Shown here: piece by piece, positions 31,838 to 46,325 of the stretch
Position numbering within the stretch: the first letter of the stretch is position 1
Layout: each line of letters starts with the position of its first letter
NCBI GenBank assembly: GCA_964036155.1
Contig: OZ038422.1
Coordinates: 42,989,201-43,053,200 of the forward strand
Direction of reading: 5' to 3'
DNA length: 64,000 nt
Origin: Diploscapter coronatus
Lineage: Eukaryota > Nematoda > Chromadorea > Rhabditida > Rhabditidae
Program-made: the position numbers and the translations under genes
Notes under the pieces: generated by a model
Told to the model about the DNA's origin: nothing
The model's database searches: none
What the model saw: the letters and a program-made list of their open reading frames with translations, nothing else

Positions 31838-34569
31838 TTTTGAAGAGTTGTGAACACGCGCGATCGAGCAATGAATCGAATGTGGCAGACAGACGTTTTC
31901 TCGTCAAAATTCAGGATAACTGACGTGAGGCGTGGCCTCAACCATTTCAGGCATAGAATAACACAAACACAATAACAGGGAGGAGGAGAAGGAGGATTGT
32001 CGAAGTAGCATTTGAAGTGATTCAAAGAGACTGGTTTGGAATGCTGTGAATTGAATTGAAGTTGAAATGGTAGAAATGTTCAGAAGGGGAGTATAATTGC
32101 CGTTGCTGCTGTTGAGTTCAACGACCCGCTGACTCAGCACATCGCTAGCTGACATGAAGAGTTATTGAATGCACAGGGGAACTAATCATTTTCAGCGAAA
32201 AAAACTTGAGTTGTTCAAATGGAATATGCCAAGGAAGGAAGAATGCTTTTGAAAATACAAGAAGAGTTTGATGTTAAACCTGAGAAAAGTGTTAGAAAGT
32301 GGGAATTCAGAAAATGGCTATCGAAAGTGCAAAGGCAGAGAAAATAGAACAGAACACGAGTCTCAAGGCCGTCCCCGCGCAGATGGGAATTGAAAATATT
32401 CGACTCGAAATATCAGCACATCTAAAAACGCATAGTTCAATGCCATTGGACAAAGTTTAACACGAATCCACGTATTTATAAACTAGATGAACCGAGGAAA
32501 CGCCCTAAATGAGTCAAGCACTGCTAATTTTTCGTTCTATGTTTGTCTAACGTTGATCTTGCGAAATTAGACAACTCATTCATTCAATCATTCCTTACTA
32601 TTAGAAGAGATAATCACAAATCTTCGCTATCGAGGTTGAGAGTCAGACCACTACGGAACTTCAAATGATGAAAAAACACGTTTCTTTGAAATTTCGAATT
32701 TAACAAGGTGAAAAAGTGATCCATATTGACTCGAATCGTAGTGGTAAATAAACTGTCCAGCGGCACTTGAAAATGTGATACAATAGCGATGCAAAGCCTG
32801 TCCGTCTCACTCAAACAATGATCGATAAAATGAAACAACTAAATCTCGGAACGATAAATTTCAATTCTGTTTTCCCCTATCCAAAACCTGCAACTCGTTT
32901 CATTAATCTTGCAGACCGCTCAATAGAAGTTTAGCCTAGATTGCAGAACTCTATTCACTTTCAACGTATCTTTCGCATATCTTTTGCTCATTTTTCTAAC
33001 TGGTTAAAATGAATAATCGAAAGGTGCATGATAAAAAAAGCAACAACAACGACCGTAATTTTGAAAAAGACAGAATATTGCGAAGATAAAGCTTTGTCAA
33101 TGCATTCTATGTGCAATAAAACATTTCGATGTTTGCATACATCTATAGCATTCTATTAGTCTGGAGAAGCGCAACATAGAACATGGCACATCAGGCGATA
33201 CTCAAATTTTGAATGCTGTGCATAAAGTTTCAAAAATATTTTGCAATTTTAAGATTCTTATTATTTTCAAATAATTTGGACTAATTCGGTCTATTTTGTT
33301 CATCAGAATAAGTTGGATTTTATCTGTATGATAGCATCATTCTCCTAAGCTCTTTTTGCTCTACATTATTTAATTTTTGAATGACTATATATTGGTGTAA
33401 GCTCAAAGTCATGCTAAACCTTCGAAAACCATCTGCTATTTGATTTTTCCGGATAAGTAATTAAAATACTTGTTTATTTATTGGTTCAAACTTGTCCTGA
33501 CATACGGTATGATAAGATGATAAGAAAGGCAACCCTTGAGGAAAAATAACCAGGTAAATATGGCAATTCGTAAATGACAAGACGGCGGAATAGCCAGGCA
33601 TATAGTTAGAGATAGCGAAAAGGGTGGAAGTGAAGAAAAGGTGTTGGAAAAATGGCTCGTCGTTTACGAGTTGCCGATAGATATCGGTTTGATTGTTCAG
33701 GTAAAATCAGAAGTGTTTGCAAGAAATTATGGCGAACACATTTGTGCAGAAAGCAATTGACAACATGATAAAGCAGTTGTTCCTAAATTTCTCAGCAAAA
33801 TAAAGTCAAATCAAAACACTTGGCGATCAAATGCTAATTCAGAGGAACTTATTGATCGATTAATGAGGAGATCCACTTTTCAGAGGTACAAACATCGAAT
33901 TTAAATTAAGTAAACTGTTCAAATGGGTTGAGCTAATTCAATACAAATACCGATTGATTGAGTTGGTTCAATTGAACTTGAAATATTTACGAATTACGAA
34001 TAAATAAATGAAAGAAAAATTGGAAGATGGATAAAAATGCCCAATCGTAATACTTTTTGATGATAATTCACATGGAAATGCATGACAAGAAACTACAACT
34101 TTCCGATAAACTCATGAGAAAATTGCTCTGAAATATATCGTGATCATATGGTTTTGTTTGCGCGAATTAATCGTAACAACTTTTCCCGAATTCTAATAAA
34201 CGAAGTTCTTTGGGAGGAAAAATTGCTCGTCTTTATAATGAAGAATGATGGATAAAATCGGTTTCGTATTTACAGACGGCTGCATTTGTCAACGGATATT
34301 AGTGCTAATTTAGACCGAGAAACGGTTTTTGCGCACCAAAGATTTCGGTGCGCAACGATATACACCCATTTAGACCTAAGGAGCATAGGAAAAAGAAGAT
34401 CGTTGACAATTATAGGCGTCTGTCTATCTGTTACTCGCTTATAAATAAAGAAACGATAGAATCATCAGAATCCGAATCATTTCATTCATTTGATGATCTA
34501 GTATATTACCGTAAGTTATAGTAATGCAAGTTGTCGATAAGACAAAAAGTCTTCGGCTACCTTCCTGTT
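31838..34569. other. Intergenic region, annexin promoter side
   Basis: This 2.7 kb lies between the annexin start and the BRWD/PHIP stop, both on the minus strand. It should hold the annexin promoter and the BRWD 3' UTR. I see no conserved open frame; a 38-codon ORF at about 33652 has no supporting feature. The only clear structure is the hairpin at 34308-34376. Confidence 0.5.
34308..34376. repeat. Hairpin flanked by 9-bp direct repeats
   Basis: A perfect 9-bp stem (ttgcgcacc at 34329-34337 with ggtgcgcaa at 34347-34355) has a 9-base loop and lies between two copies of atttagacc (34308-34316 and 34368-34376). It could be a minimal insertion with target duplication or a structured RNA or terminator-like element. 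It lies about 200 bp beyond the BRWD/PHIP stop. Confidence 0.45.
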
Positions 34570-37500
34570 TCAGTACCGCCTCTGCCTAGCGACCCTCCCA
34601 CTTCTGCTGGTGTAGACCCTCTCTTCCTCTTCTCCTCCGTCGTCATTGCCTTCCTCTTCGGTGTCTTCACTCTCCTCGTAGTTGTCATCGTCCTGTTCTG
34701 CCTCATCGCTGTCTGCTTCTGCATAGCTGATTTGGGCTCGAGTCGCTCGACGGGAATGCGAATGGGAAGCCACAGATTTGTTGTTTGTTCTGAAATAAAC
34801 AATATTTAGAAGAAAAGATAGTAAAAGTATAATTTACGTAAAATGCAAAATACGCAATCAATTCATTATTTCGAATCTTCAACAAAAATCAAACTGTAAA
34901 GACGATTTGGAAATGTCGCAACGAGACGAAATAGTATGCAGGGATAGGAGAGGGTAGAGATTGGAGGGGAATTCTCTCGCACTTTTACACACTATTTCGA
35001 TGTTGCGTCGGTTGCGACAATTTCAAGAAGTCAATTGTAAGCGCTCACGATAAATTTCTCTGCCAAATAGGAAAAAAATCATTTTTCACCTTCTTGTCTT
35101 CTTCCTTCCATTCCTCTCCTCAGGCATCTCGTCTTCATCCAACTCATCGTCGTAGGCTTCGCTCTTCCTCTTCCTCGCCTTTCTCGATTGTTTCTGTGCT
35201 TCCTGCAAACATTTTAATTCCCTTGCATAATTTTTTATCATATGAACAACCGAAATGATGAGTAGACGAAAGTGCGTGGAATAAGGCACATATTAATCGT
35301 CGAAATAGCAATGAAGGAGAAAGGTTGCACAAAAATCGACGACTAATTTGTGGCTCTCAGCGCATTTTTATTTATGCATTACTGCGTAATTCTATTCGTT
35401 TTAGCCTCTATGGCTGAAACAATAGTTCATATGACAGGATTTTGCAACCTGATGACTGAGTCTCTCCTCGACATCGTCCATCAAGTCGAGCAGCTCAGAT
35501 TCCGCCTCCCTTCGATTCCTCTCTCGTCTCGATTTGCTGCGAGAGGAAGATTGAGGTGTGGGCTGACGCTCAAATGATAAATATCACTATCAGAAAATTT
35601 TTAGTGCTAAAAGGAATTAAAAACAATCATTTCTGTATGAAAAACTTGTATCGATAAAAATTACAAACAAACACGCAGATAAGATATCTGCATAAAATGA
35701 AACTGAAATCTTTTAAGAAAAGGTGAAGATCACTAATATGTAGTGAAGCACAATACTTTATGCTAAAGCTGGGTTTAAAATCTTCGTGAATAGATCTAAA
35801 ATATTTACCTGCGCTCTGGTCGCAATGGCAATTTCCCTCGTGGAAGAGCTTCCATTTATCTGCTGCGAGCTACCTCTTCTTCTCAACGATTCTCTCGTAC
35901 TCGATGAGTGAGTTGCTGCAATTTCAAATAGTTGTACAATATCCTCTCAACTTGCTTCTTTCCCACCTCTATCAGCAGACCCAGCACTTTCCCCTTCGTA
36001 ATCATCGATGTACCCCTCGTTGGCCAAATGCTTGTAGTATCCAGACTCCCTTTCTCTTCTGCCATTCAGATGAACGCCATTGCTCGTAGAAGGACCGTCG
36101 AATCGGTGTGCATTGTCGGTGCTGAGAATATCAAATAGATGGGTGGAGATATTTTACCAGGAAACAAATTTATTCCAATAATCATGAATCCATTTAAAAT
36201 TATACCTCCTTTCATACATCATTTTTTCGGAATTTTTTATTTTGGAAGAGGTCTATACTCAAAAAAGTATTTCATAATAAGAGAATCTTTCATAATAAAA
36301 TATTCAATAGTTCGTTCATCACTGAAAGAATTTCTAAATTTAGGATGTAAATCGTTCAGAAATATTACTTGTTTTCAAGTAAATAGCTAAAATGTACCTT
36401 CTAGTTTGATAGGGCGGTGTCCTGCTCCTCTTGTTCTTGCTTCTCAAACTCCTCTTCTCCTGCAATCTCAGCTGGTAGTGCTGTGTGATTCGAGTGAATT
36501 CGTCCAAAACGGGCCGCATTTTCTCCTGCAGAAGTCGATCCAGAGTCAGCGTGTGTTGATAGATCTGCAATTGTATTATGCCTCATTTTCGTCAAAATGT
36601 CTATGTGCCCCTGTTCAAAAACTTAATTCCACTTGAATAACTTATGCCAAAGAATAAGACATCCTAATCGTTACTTATTCATGAATAACTTATCGACTAC
36701 ATAACTTATAGATTAATTAACTTATCTAAAATTCTATGCCTATATTTCCTAAAGTAATTTATTCCATGGAATCAAGTTTTCTAAATACGAAAGACTGATT
36801 GACTAACCGAAGATCGCTTGTTGTCACTCAGACATCGTTTCCAGGCATGGATCGTGCCTTTTGCCTGCTCGAAGAATTCCTGTGGAGTCTGGAATCGCCT
36901 GTTCTGCAGCTGTTCCAGAATAGTCGTCAGATTGCATTCCGCGAGCTCTTCCATCAATTCCTGCAAATTTTCTATTTTGGACGAAATTCTTCAGAACAAG
37001 CAATTTATATAGCCGTGACATTGGATGTTGAATAGGTGAGAAAAAATATACTATCCACACTGGTTACTTCATCCCAATGTCATTTCTTACTTTCTTGGAA
37101 TATCATTGAGTTTCAATATTACTTTAGAAACCTTTCTGGTTATACAAATCTACTTGAAATTCAATACAGCACTTGGGGAGATTCCCTTGTAAATGTTTTG
37201 AAAATGAGAAAAAAAACTAAAGAAGTCGATAAATAAATGTCAAACCTGTGAATGAGCGGCAGCCTGATCTGCATCGAGGAACGGGTTGGCAGCTCTGTCG
37301 CGCATTATCTCCCTGAAGATGCGCACAGACTCGGTGATCCAGCCTGGCTGTTTGGCTGTTTCGGCTGCAGAAGAAGTTGTCGCTGCGTCTGTGTGCATCT
37401 GCACTGCTTCTTGCAGAATTTCTTCGTCTGAATAAGAATAGTTGCGATTTTAGACTGTTTATAATTCAGTTTCCCTTATTTATCATCAACACAATCTCTT

Positions 37501-40500
37501 CTCAAACAGATATGAGCATTCTATAATTCTCCATTCAATATTCATTCTCTCACCAATAACAGCCCTGACAGTCCTCTGCTTCCGCTTGTATTCGATCAGT
37601 TCATCTGCAGGCCCTTCTGCCAGTGAATAGTACAGAACAAGAACGTCTGTGATCGATGCGTCTCTGCAAAAGAATAATTTAGTGGACTATCAAATAGTTA
37701 TATTTTAAAGGGAAAATAATAAACTGATAAGTTGTCAAGCAATTCATGTTTCTCGAATTTCTTTACTTGGAATATCGAATGAGTGTTTCGACAAGAACCC
37801 TCGCATTGTGGACAAGTGGGCTGGTTGGTTCATTGAACTGCTCTGCCGCAATCGCCAGATAGCGAATATCCTGGTGGATGGCCAGAAGGCGGCTGAAACT
37901 ATGCTCTTTGAAGCAATTATTGACAGTGACAAACCGATAGTAATTCTGCTGAATCCTCTCCGTGATGGTCTTCAAATCGGCTGGGTAGTCGATGCAGAGC
38001 GGATAGATGGGGAACTCGGACAGGTCAACTGGGTTGTAGAACAGAGACAGCTCGTCCATGGTGCTAAAATTTGTGATGAATTGAAAATAGTTTATTTCTT
38101 TTGGGAATTTGAATAATTCTAATTCGGAATACAAGTAGGCCATAAAGTGATTCAACTTTGCCGAAGTTTTTGCGTTAGTTTGACTATAAATACCAAACGA
38201 AGAAATGCTGCTTCAAGAAAGAAAATGTTATTTTTGACTAATCATAAATTGCGAATGACTTACGTGAGTGCATGAATGGCGGTGAGGAGTCTGTCGGTGT
38301 GATATGTGTATGCCTGATGCACATTCAGCTGAGCATTCTCCACAGGCCAATCGGCTGCTTCCCACACGTATTCTGCCCATTGCAGCTCGTCTGACAATGT
38401 CACTTCGTCTCCTCAAATTTAGACACATTATTTAGACGAGATTCGGATTTACTCGGGTTTTCTAATTCGTTTCCTTGTCTTCCACGTGAAAGAAAAAGAA
38501 GACAAAGCAAAGAGATTCTTTGTTCAGATAAATATAACCGTTGCATGCAATGAACTAATTGTACTAAAAGTAGAACAATTTCCAACACACCGGATTTTCT
38601 TCCCTTTGACAAAGGCTGCACATCCCAAGGGCTCAGCCTCTCATCATCACCCGCATCCCACTTCACTATCAGAGAATACCATGGAGAACTGGAAACGAAG
38701 ATAAATATTTTGATAGAATTGGAAGAAATTTTCATACTCAGGAACATTTTCGAACTGTGGTTCCTTCTTGAGGACGGTGCCGATCCACCAATTTCCATCG
38801 AGAATCGCCTCTATCTTCGATCCCTCATCAAACCCGTAACTCATTGCTTTCTGATAGTGCTGCTGCAAGAAGACGAAGTCCGGACAGCCATCCAAATCGT
38901 GGTAGCTGAAAGAACGGTAGATAAAATTTAAAAGTTTCTTTCGAAAACTTGTAGGAGTGAAATTGAAGGGAAAATGTTATTTTAAAGGAATTATTACAAT
39001 AAATTCGTGATGATTGGAAAAAAAAACTTTTCAATTGCTCGTGTAAAGAGATACTTTCTTTAATTTCTATTCTTAAAATCATCGAAACAATTCTCTTTCC
39101 CAATCTATTTTCCTCATTTCGTGAATCACAATTTAATTAATATTCTCATCTTTCTTCTATTAACTGTTCAGGGGTTTATAAACAGAAGACATGAATCATC
39201 CGAAAGTCGAATCTGATAGCGTAACTTCAAACTAAGACCGAAAGCCTCTGGGTTACGGGGCTCACTCCTAGGTGATCTAAGTCAACCACCTAGCATCTAT
39301 GATCCGACATATTCAAATAAGAGATAGAAATAGAACCACCGCCAGTTATTATTTTACTTCTTCTCGATTTCTTAATTCCTTACAGCCCGCAAGATTTTGA
39401 ATGAGAATGAGCGAATTGAACTCTCCACTCACGCGACAGTCCACGACTTGTTGGTGGGTTTGTTGTCGTGATCGAGTTGCGTCAGTCGGACAGAAGTCAG
39501 TCTGTATGGCTTCCTCGTGTACTTCACCTCCTCCACCAGGCAATTCTCCATCACTGGGGCTGTTTCACTGCAACTCATTCAAGTTCTTATTCAAATATAT
39601 CTTATTATATTAGTCATCGTCAATTGTGTTATATAATTTTTTTGTTGTTGTTTAGAAATGCGTAAATTTCAAATCCGTTGTATCTCTTTATAGTAATTTC
39701 AGTAATGTTTGTTTGTTTGTTTTTTTCGAAGTAAATATTTCAACTCCTTACTCGAGAGCCCTCCTCATCTTGGGTGGGGTGCCGTAGATCTGGTTTCTCT
39801 CGACCAACTCCAGATAGAATTCATGTCCCTGTCGAAAGTAGGCAACTCGGTCTCCTAACTGAGGCAGGTAGGGGAACCGACGGGGTTGAGTGAGCAGGAA
39901 TGAGCTAGGGAAAGTACGGATCCATTCTGAAAAGCCGTTCAACTGAATAGTCCAGAATGTGAATGGATATATGTTACCAAAATGAATTTTGCTCTCGCAT
40001 GTGTTATTTCTGGCTATTTGTATTTTTCGTCGGTTCACCATGATCACCGTTTGTAAAATTCACCGTATTTTAAGACTTAGAAGTATAGAGAAAAGAGCAA
40101 AAAAACTAGTGAAAAATATAGAAGGCTATAACTTTTCTTATTCTATAGAATTGTAATTACTTATAGAAGCAATGTGCCCATATTAAAAATACATAGGAAA
40201 CTAGAGTTTCAAATGGATATAGTGAACCAACCATCTTTGCGCTTTCTGATCTTCTTCTCCTTCTTTTCTGCGGGCTGATTGGAAGTGGATGGTCCAGGCT
40301 CGTCGTCCATCGAAGTTTGCGAAGAGGAGTCGTCAACCAGATTCTCAACTCATCTCATTGTCCTATTGTCTTTTTTTTATATTGTTCTGCTTCTCACCTG
40401 CCGTTGCTGCTTCTTCTTCCTCTCCTTCCTGGCCATGGCTTCAGCAGCGCTTTCCATGTTCCTGTCCACTCTCTTCACCTGCCTGCCTGACAGAGTCGTC

Positions 40501-43500
40501 ACTACTGGCTCTTCGTTCGCGCTCTGAATAAGTTCAAAATGAGTTGACAATTAAAAATTATCCTTTTTTTTTCGAAAGCGTAAGATTTCTTCATCAAAAG
40601 ATCACAAATCAAAATTTCCGAAAAGCATTGCATACTGACGATTGATAAGTTGGAAATAACAGAATCTCTACCTCATGTCCTCCTCTGCCAGTCCTCGTTC
40701 CACCCCCAGCTTCGAAATCAGGGTCACTCGAGTCAGAACCATCGCTGGGTGCATCTTCAGAATTCGATTCATCCTCTGACAGACTGAAAAGTTTCTCTTG
40801 ACATTTCAAACAAATTTTTTTACATACCTGTAATTCTCGTCATTTTCTGAATCATAAGCATTGAGATATTCATTGGTCCGCTCCCTGGCCATTTCCTCTG
40901 TGATCACCTCCTCTTCTCGTCTTCTCTGTGGCGGTGCACGAGTAGTTTGCATCGCTCGTTTGGCTTTCGCTGAAATTCGTATCATTTAAAAAAGAGCAAT
41001 TTACGGCCCGTTGTAGTAACGATCTTCTTCATTCTCTTGTAGTGTTCATTCTTTTCTGAGAAATAATATGAAAAAACACATAGGATGGTAAACTACAGTG
41101 AGTCCAATTTATTAGAAACCTCGATTGAGCTCCCTGTTGGAGAGAGGCACAAACACGTCCTGGACGACAGGCTGCTTGGCCAGTTCCACCTCGTAGATTT
41201 CACTCTCGTGTTCCCTCAGAGCTGCTGATTTCTGAATCCAATCTATTGAAAACTAAAAATAAACAGGAATGGATACTTCACTCACAAAGGCAATTCTATA
41301 GGAAAAAATATTTTTCTTGAAATCACTAATTCTACTCTTCTACTTTAGAAAAAACTTATTTTTCGTGTTTGAGAACAACAAAAATTATCTGAAAAGTTTC
41401 CACCTCATTGAACTGTGTCCTGGCAGTTTCTGGCAGAGGGTCGATGATGCTTCTCGACAACCACACACAAATGTCCTCGTATTCGTTTGGATAGCCCTGC
41501 AAATAACAAAAGTCATACAAATGATGAATAATCTACAAATTATACTTCCTTTCCCGGAACTCGTCTCTGGTGTTCATCTGCATAGGGGGTGAGGTCAGTG
41601 TCGACGAGAATGGGAGGGGGCATCAAATGAGGAGCCAGTCCAGTTCGGTCATCCACCACGAATCCATTCGCATCTTGGATCAGTTCCCTGAAAATTAGAA
41701 AAATCGCGATTTTTGAGTCAGTTTTTAGGGGCTTCGCCGACAAGGCAAAAAGAGAACAAAGCACTGTGGATGAGTTTTCTGAAAACGTAAAAGCAACAAA
41801 TCATTTCTTACATGTAGTCAGTGTTGAAGAACTGCTGTTTGGGCGTGGCTTTGGCAATGACGTTGTCCCCGATTCCGAATAAGGAGATCTGTCCACAGGC
41901 ATCCACTGCAGCGATGCTCATCCCATCGCTCGAGATCACCAAGTCGAACAGAGCGTAATGGCCTGATTGGTCGACTGTGTTCGCGAACTTCTTCACGATT
42001 TCGCCCTTTTCGATATCCCATACCTGCCAACAGTTTTCATCAAATAAACCAATGAGCAGGAAGATAAAATGAATTGTGCAGAAGAAAAAACGTATGATAG
42101 AGAAACACTGTTTCAAATTCCAATTTTAATATTTCAAAATAAATAAAATTTACAATAAGCAATCCATCATGTCCACAAGAGATGACGATGTTCGGATAGG
42201 TTGGGTGCGGATGCAACACGAAACACTCGTCCAGGTGACCCGTCAGAACTCGGAGTTGAGCAAGTGAACAAGCATCCCAAACTCGCACTGAAGAAAAATT
42301 CTTTCTTTTTTTAAATGGAATCTTCTCACGATTCTTGTCATTTCCAGCAGTCACGATGTGTTTGTTGTCATTTGACCAGCACAGAATTGTCACCTGGAAG
42401 TCACTGATGAAATGAAAGAGGAATTATTTTCCTTACCGAATATTTTAGTTTATTGCGACTCCTCTCGTTGTCAGAACTCGGCATGCTCTCCAAGGCTTTT
42501 CGCAATTCGTCACTGAAAGATTACCAACTTTCCAAGAAAAGACAACATATTCTTACGCGCTGAGAACGAGACTGGATTCAGTCCACTTTTGACAGGACCA
42601 CTTCCAGATTTTAGCGACTCCATCAGGACTCGAGGAGGCGAATTGCAGACCACTCGAGGACCACACCAAACTGTCAACTTTCTCCTGAAATTCAAGAGGA
42701 CTAAAAGTCATGAAATCATGAGTGCGACGGAATAAAATCTTATAATCGGTCTAAAAATGTTTCCCGTTGCTAATGACAATGATTTAGGAAAGATGAAGCA
42801 TTACAACTGTTTTAGACGTGTGTCATATGAGTATGTTGTATCTTGAAAGTCAAAGTATAACTTACAGAATGGGCCTTGAATTTGGAAAGTCGGACGACTT
42901 CATTGGCCTGCACCCTGTAGATGCAAATGTTGGCGACAGTGTCTCCTGCAGCCACGAAGGCCCCACTCGGACTGTGGCACAGGGAGATGATCCGCTGCTG
43001 ATTCGACCCATCTCGTTCATTGAAATGAATCGGAGAACTAAACATCTCTTTCAAACTAATTTCGCACAAAATTAACTGGAATAAATTCGAGAAAGGTAAG
43101 AAACTAGACACAAACAAATCGCCAACCTATTACCGTCACAAATTTTAAGATAGTAAATGTGGTAGAAAGGGATAGATTTCACAAAGTATCTTGGTAGTTC
43201 GTTGGTAAATCGTATAGGATTTAGCGAAATATGCTATTTTTTTTAGAAAAAAAAACGACAATTACCTGGAGAATTCGAGAGTCTGACTGTCGTAGGGCAA
43301 GAAGCAGACATTGCAGTCATAGCCGCAAGTGACGAGGTAGCGAACTCGATCGTGGACGAAGGGCAAAAAGGAGATTCGAGTCAGCATCGCCGTGTGCACA
43401 CGAAATACTTCCAACAGAGCACCGTTCTTCAGGGACCAGATTCTGAAAATTGACAATAAATAATTAAAGATGAGAATTTTTTGTTTCCCACCTGACAGTT

Positions 43501-44992
43501 TTGTCGACTCCTCCCGAAGCGAGCAGTCGATTGCACTGAGACACACTCAAATCTGCAATCTCTCCGGAATGACCTCTGAATGTGTAACGCAACACGCCCG
43601 TCTCCACGTTCCACACTTTCAGCAGATTGTCGTCGGCTCCCTGAAATTGATGCGTTGTCATCATTTACGTTATTGAGACTTGAAAATCATGCGAAATTTG
43701 CACCGAATGGAAAAATTTATGCTTATGGTTTCTCTTGATTTCACATGCTTTCTACGTTTGTTTTCCGTCTCTAGATTGATGTGTCACGAAACTTTCCCTC
43801 TCGAATTAACTTTTCAATGTTTTCGAAATCGTGATATCGTTCACAAACAATGAACATTGTAAGTTCGCGAAGAAAATCCCTACCGAAATGACGAATTGTG
43901 AGTTGTTGTCGAAAGCGACGCAGTAGGCATGAGCCAGGTGGCCAAGCATTCGAAAATGCCGCTCCAAGTTCTGGAGGAAGTGGGAATGCGGCAGGCGGCC
44001 GAAGGGGATTGTCCGGCCCAGTTCACGACTTGTTAGCAGTCTCAAAATGTGAATTCATACCAAAAATGTCCAATAAAGCAGAGGAAATACCGAATGTTGT
44101 TCTTCTCCTTGATTGAAATTCTTCTGCGAAGGAGACGAAATGAGGGATTTTGAGGTAGGATTGATTCTAAAAATAACACATTTGTTCGCTCCAGAAATAG
44201 AACATAGCTAATTGAAAATTAAAAAGAAAGACTAAATAGGGCATAGTCGACTAAAGATTTCGGATTCTCATAAGTTGGCTGAATTCCTTCCTTATCCTAC
44301 CAAACAATTAACCTCAGTTTTTGCTACATAAATCAGCAAGTTTTCTTGATCTCTAATTGAAAAAATATATTATATATACATGAGAAAGAAAACCCACGAT
44401 GTGTCCGAATAAGTGAGGTGGTTGGATTGGCGATGATTGTGCAGGGCAAATTGGGCAGAGGTAGGGGGACTTCCTTGTTGACCAGGTCGAACAGGCGACT
44501 GATGACTTGCTTCAGAGGAGGCACATTTGAGATATGCAAGCGGGAGAGCTGCAATTTATTATTTGCTATCCATTTCAGAATCAGAAAAAGAATGCCTTAC
44601 AAATTGCTGACATGTCTGATTGTGCGATTTGCCAGTCCAGTCGATGCGGGGAGGGACGATCTGAGAGAATGGTGAATCAAAAATTCATTAAATTCTCAAG
44701 GAAAAACAACCAGTGAATAAAGATATATTAAAAAAAAACGAAATAAAATTCTTAATGCCAAAAAATGTCCCACCTTTCCCTTATCGATGCCTTGTTCGAG
44801 AGCATTAGCAGCCTCCGTGTACCCACTGTCCTGCAGCCACTTGAGAACGAGCACAGCCATGTCAATTTGACTGGGTTGTGTGTTTGTCTCTGCAGCTGCC
44901 GTGCTGTTTGTGGGAGACGAGGACGAACAGCTCGGTCGACTGCCCGAAGTGCATGGCTGGGGCTGAGGCTGTGCAGCAAGTGGCTTGTCCAT
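34570..44992 (-). CDS. BRWD/PHIP family: LisH-WD40-bromodomain chromatin reader and DCAF-type protein
   Basis: The protein starts MDKPLAAQPQPQPCTSGS and continues with a LisH-like helix (IDMAVLVLKWLQDSGYTEAA). A WD40 propeller follows from about 44050 down to 41810; examples are GHLAHAYCVAFDNNSQFVIS, FRGHSGEIADLSVSQCNRLL and VWDIEKGEIVKKF. The PHIP landmark LAPHLMPPPILVDTDLTPY lies at 41560-41690. Acidic linkers follow at about 40400-40970. The BRWD 'tudor-like' block includes YLPQLGDRVAYFRQGHEFY (39752-39925) and SPWDVQPL (38590-38700). Bromodomain 1 is at 38066-37760 (YPADLKTITERI, FNEPTSPLV with Asn kept). Bromodomain 2 spans about 37420-36400 and is degenerate. A Ser/Arg/acidic tail ends VYTSRSGRVARQRRY, as in the family. 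BRWD/PHIP proteins bind acetylated/methylated histones and act with CUL4-DDB1. There are many exons with short introns. A 3' splice site lies about 28 bases before the ATG. Confidence 0.96.
39268..39293. other. Short intronic hairpin
   Basis: A perfect 7-bp stem, ctaggtg (39268-39274) with cacctag (39287-39293), has a 12-base loop. It lies in the intron between BRWD/PHIP exons at about 38905 and 39420, within an unusually GC-rich patch for an intron here (39230-39300). It does not fit a tRNA or 5S pattern. Function is unknown. Confidence 0.35.
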
Positions 44993-46325
44993 TTCTAATC
45001 AGCACGGTTTCTCAATCTGGAATTCATTTTCCTTTTCCAGGCAATTTTAAGTTTGTAAAAGTTGATATAAAATGTTGGTATGGGGAGAGCTACCAAAATG
45101 GTAATTCCGATCAGATTAGATTTGAAACTTTCACACTGCAACTGCGGTGCAGTAGTTGCGGTGGCTAAATTTAAAATCTGGACGAGATAATCGTCTTGAG
45201 ACAAAATACTCTCTAAACTCGTGCCAATGTTTTCAGCAAAACTTTTTCAAGGCTTATTTCCAAAATACCGTTTGCAAGTTCTTACTTGATCATGAAGTTC
45301 CTTCCAGAAGACTGAACGTCTAAAGTTCCAATGCTGTCTTCTGCAAATTCGATATAATTTAAATTTTCATTTGAAAATTTTTGCAGATATTCAATGCGAA
45401 TTCAACGCATTTTAACAAATTCAACTGGAAAGTGGATTTTTAAATTTTATTGAGTGTGCATCAATCAACTCACGAAACTGCTTGAGTGAGAATAATTTCT
45501 AAGACCGAGTTTATCTTCTGCTGTATGTTGGCGATAAATAAAATAATCTTAAATTAAAATAAAACACACGAGTGAAGTTGTTAAATCAAAAATTGAGACG
45601 AGAAAAAGGGAGGGAAGAGAAGCAAATAATGATTAGACAAAGATAGGTGAGAGAAGGGAGGAACACCGGTAAAGAGTAAAACAATAAAGAAGACATTTGG
45701 AAGAGAAAATGAAACGGAAAAGCAAGAAGAATTGAAATAGAGATGCAGAGTGGCTGAGAAAACATTGACGAGTTTGGAAGTTGAATTATATCTCAAAAGG
45801 AAGAGGAATAGTGTATTAATTCATTCTTCCATAGGGATAAAATACAATATCTCCAAACTAGACAACGTGAACGAAGAAAATCGATGTGAAGTTTCACTAT
45901 CGGGGACAATTTTAGGGATTTGAATGTGGCTTCTAATCGAGTCAGACTGCTAATCAGGACGATAAAGACGATATGGACCTTGTAAATGGGGAAATGGAGA
46001 ACGAAAAACAAAGAAATGAAGAAGGCAAGGGAAGACTATTGAGAAGAAGGTGAAATACTTACTATTCCGGAGAAAGGGAGGAGAGCATTCTTGAGAATCG
46101 CTTACTTGAAACAATAAATATATGGAAGGGAGGATATTTACAAGCCTTATCATGGAAGATTGTAGTTTTCATCAAACTTTCCGATAATATGTGTCAATCC
46201 ACAATCTTTCACAAAACTCTCAGAATGCTCATCTTTTGCTCCAGAACAATTGAGCAATCACCCTTCACCTCGAAGTCTTTCCTTTCCTCGTCTCAGCCAA
46301 CCAGCTCAGTCCTCCCCATCCGCAT
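44993..46325. other. Intergenic region between UEV1 and BRWD/PHIP
   Basis: 1.3 kb separate the UEV1 stop and the BRWD/PHIP start on the same strand. On the minus strand a 3' splice site (attccag) ends near 45019, about 28 bases before the BRWD ATG, suggesting trans-splicing or a 5' UTR intron. Purine-rich tracts occupy 45580-46140. I see no gene. Confidence 0.45.

Noticed and set aside
33652..33768. 38-codon ORF, Arg-rich
   Set aside because: Too short, no signal, no conserved motif, isolated in AT-rich DNA.
39220..39300. Possible tRNA or 5S-like gene in a BRWD intron
   Set aside because: It is GC-rich with one hairpin, but there is no cloverleaf, A/B box or 5S match.
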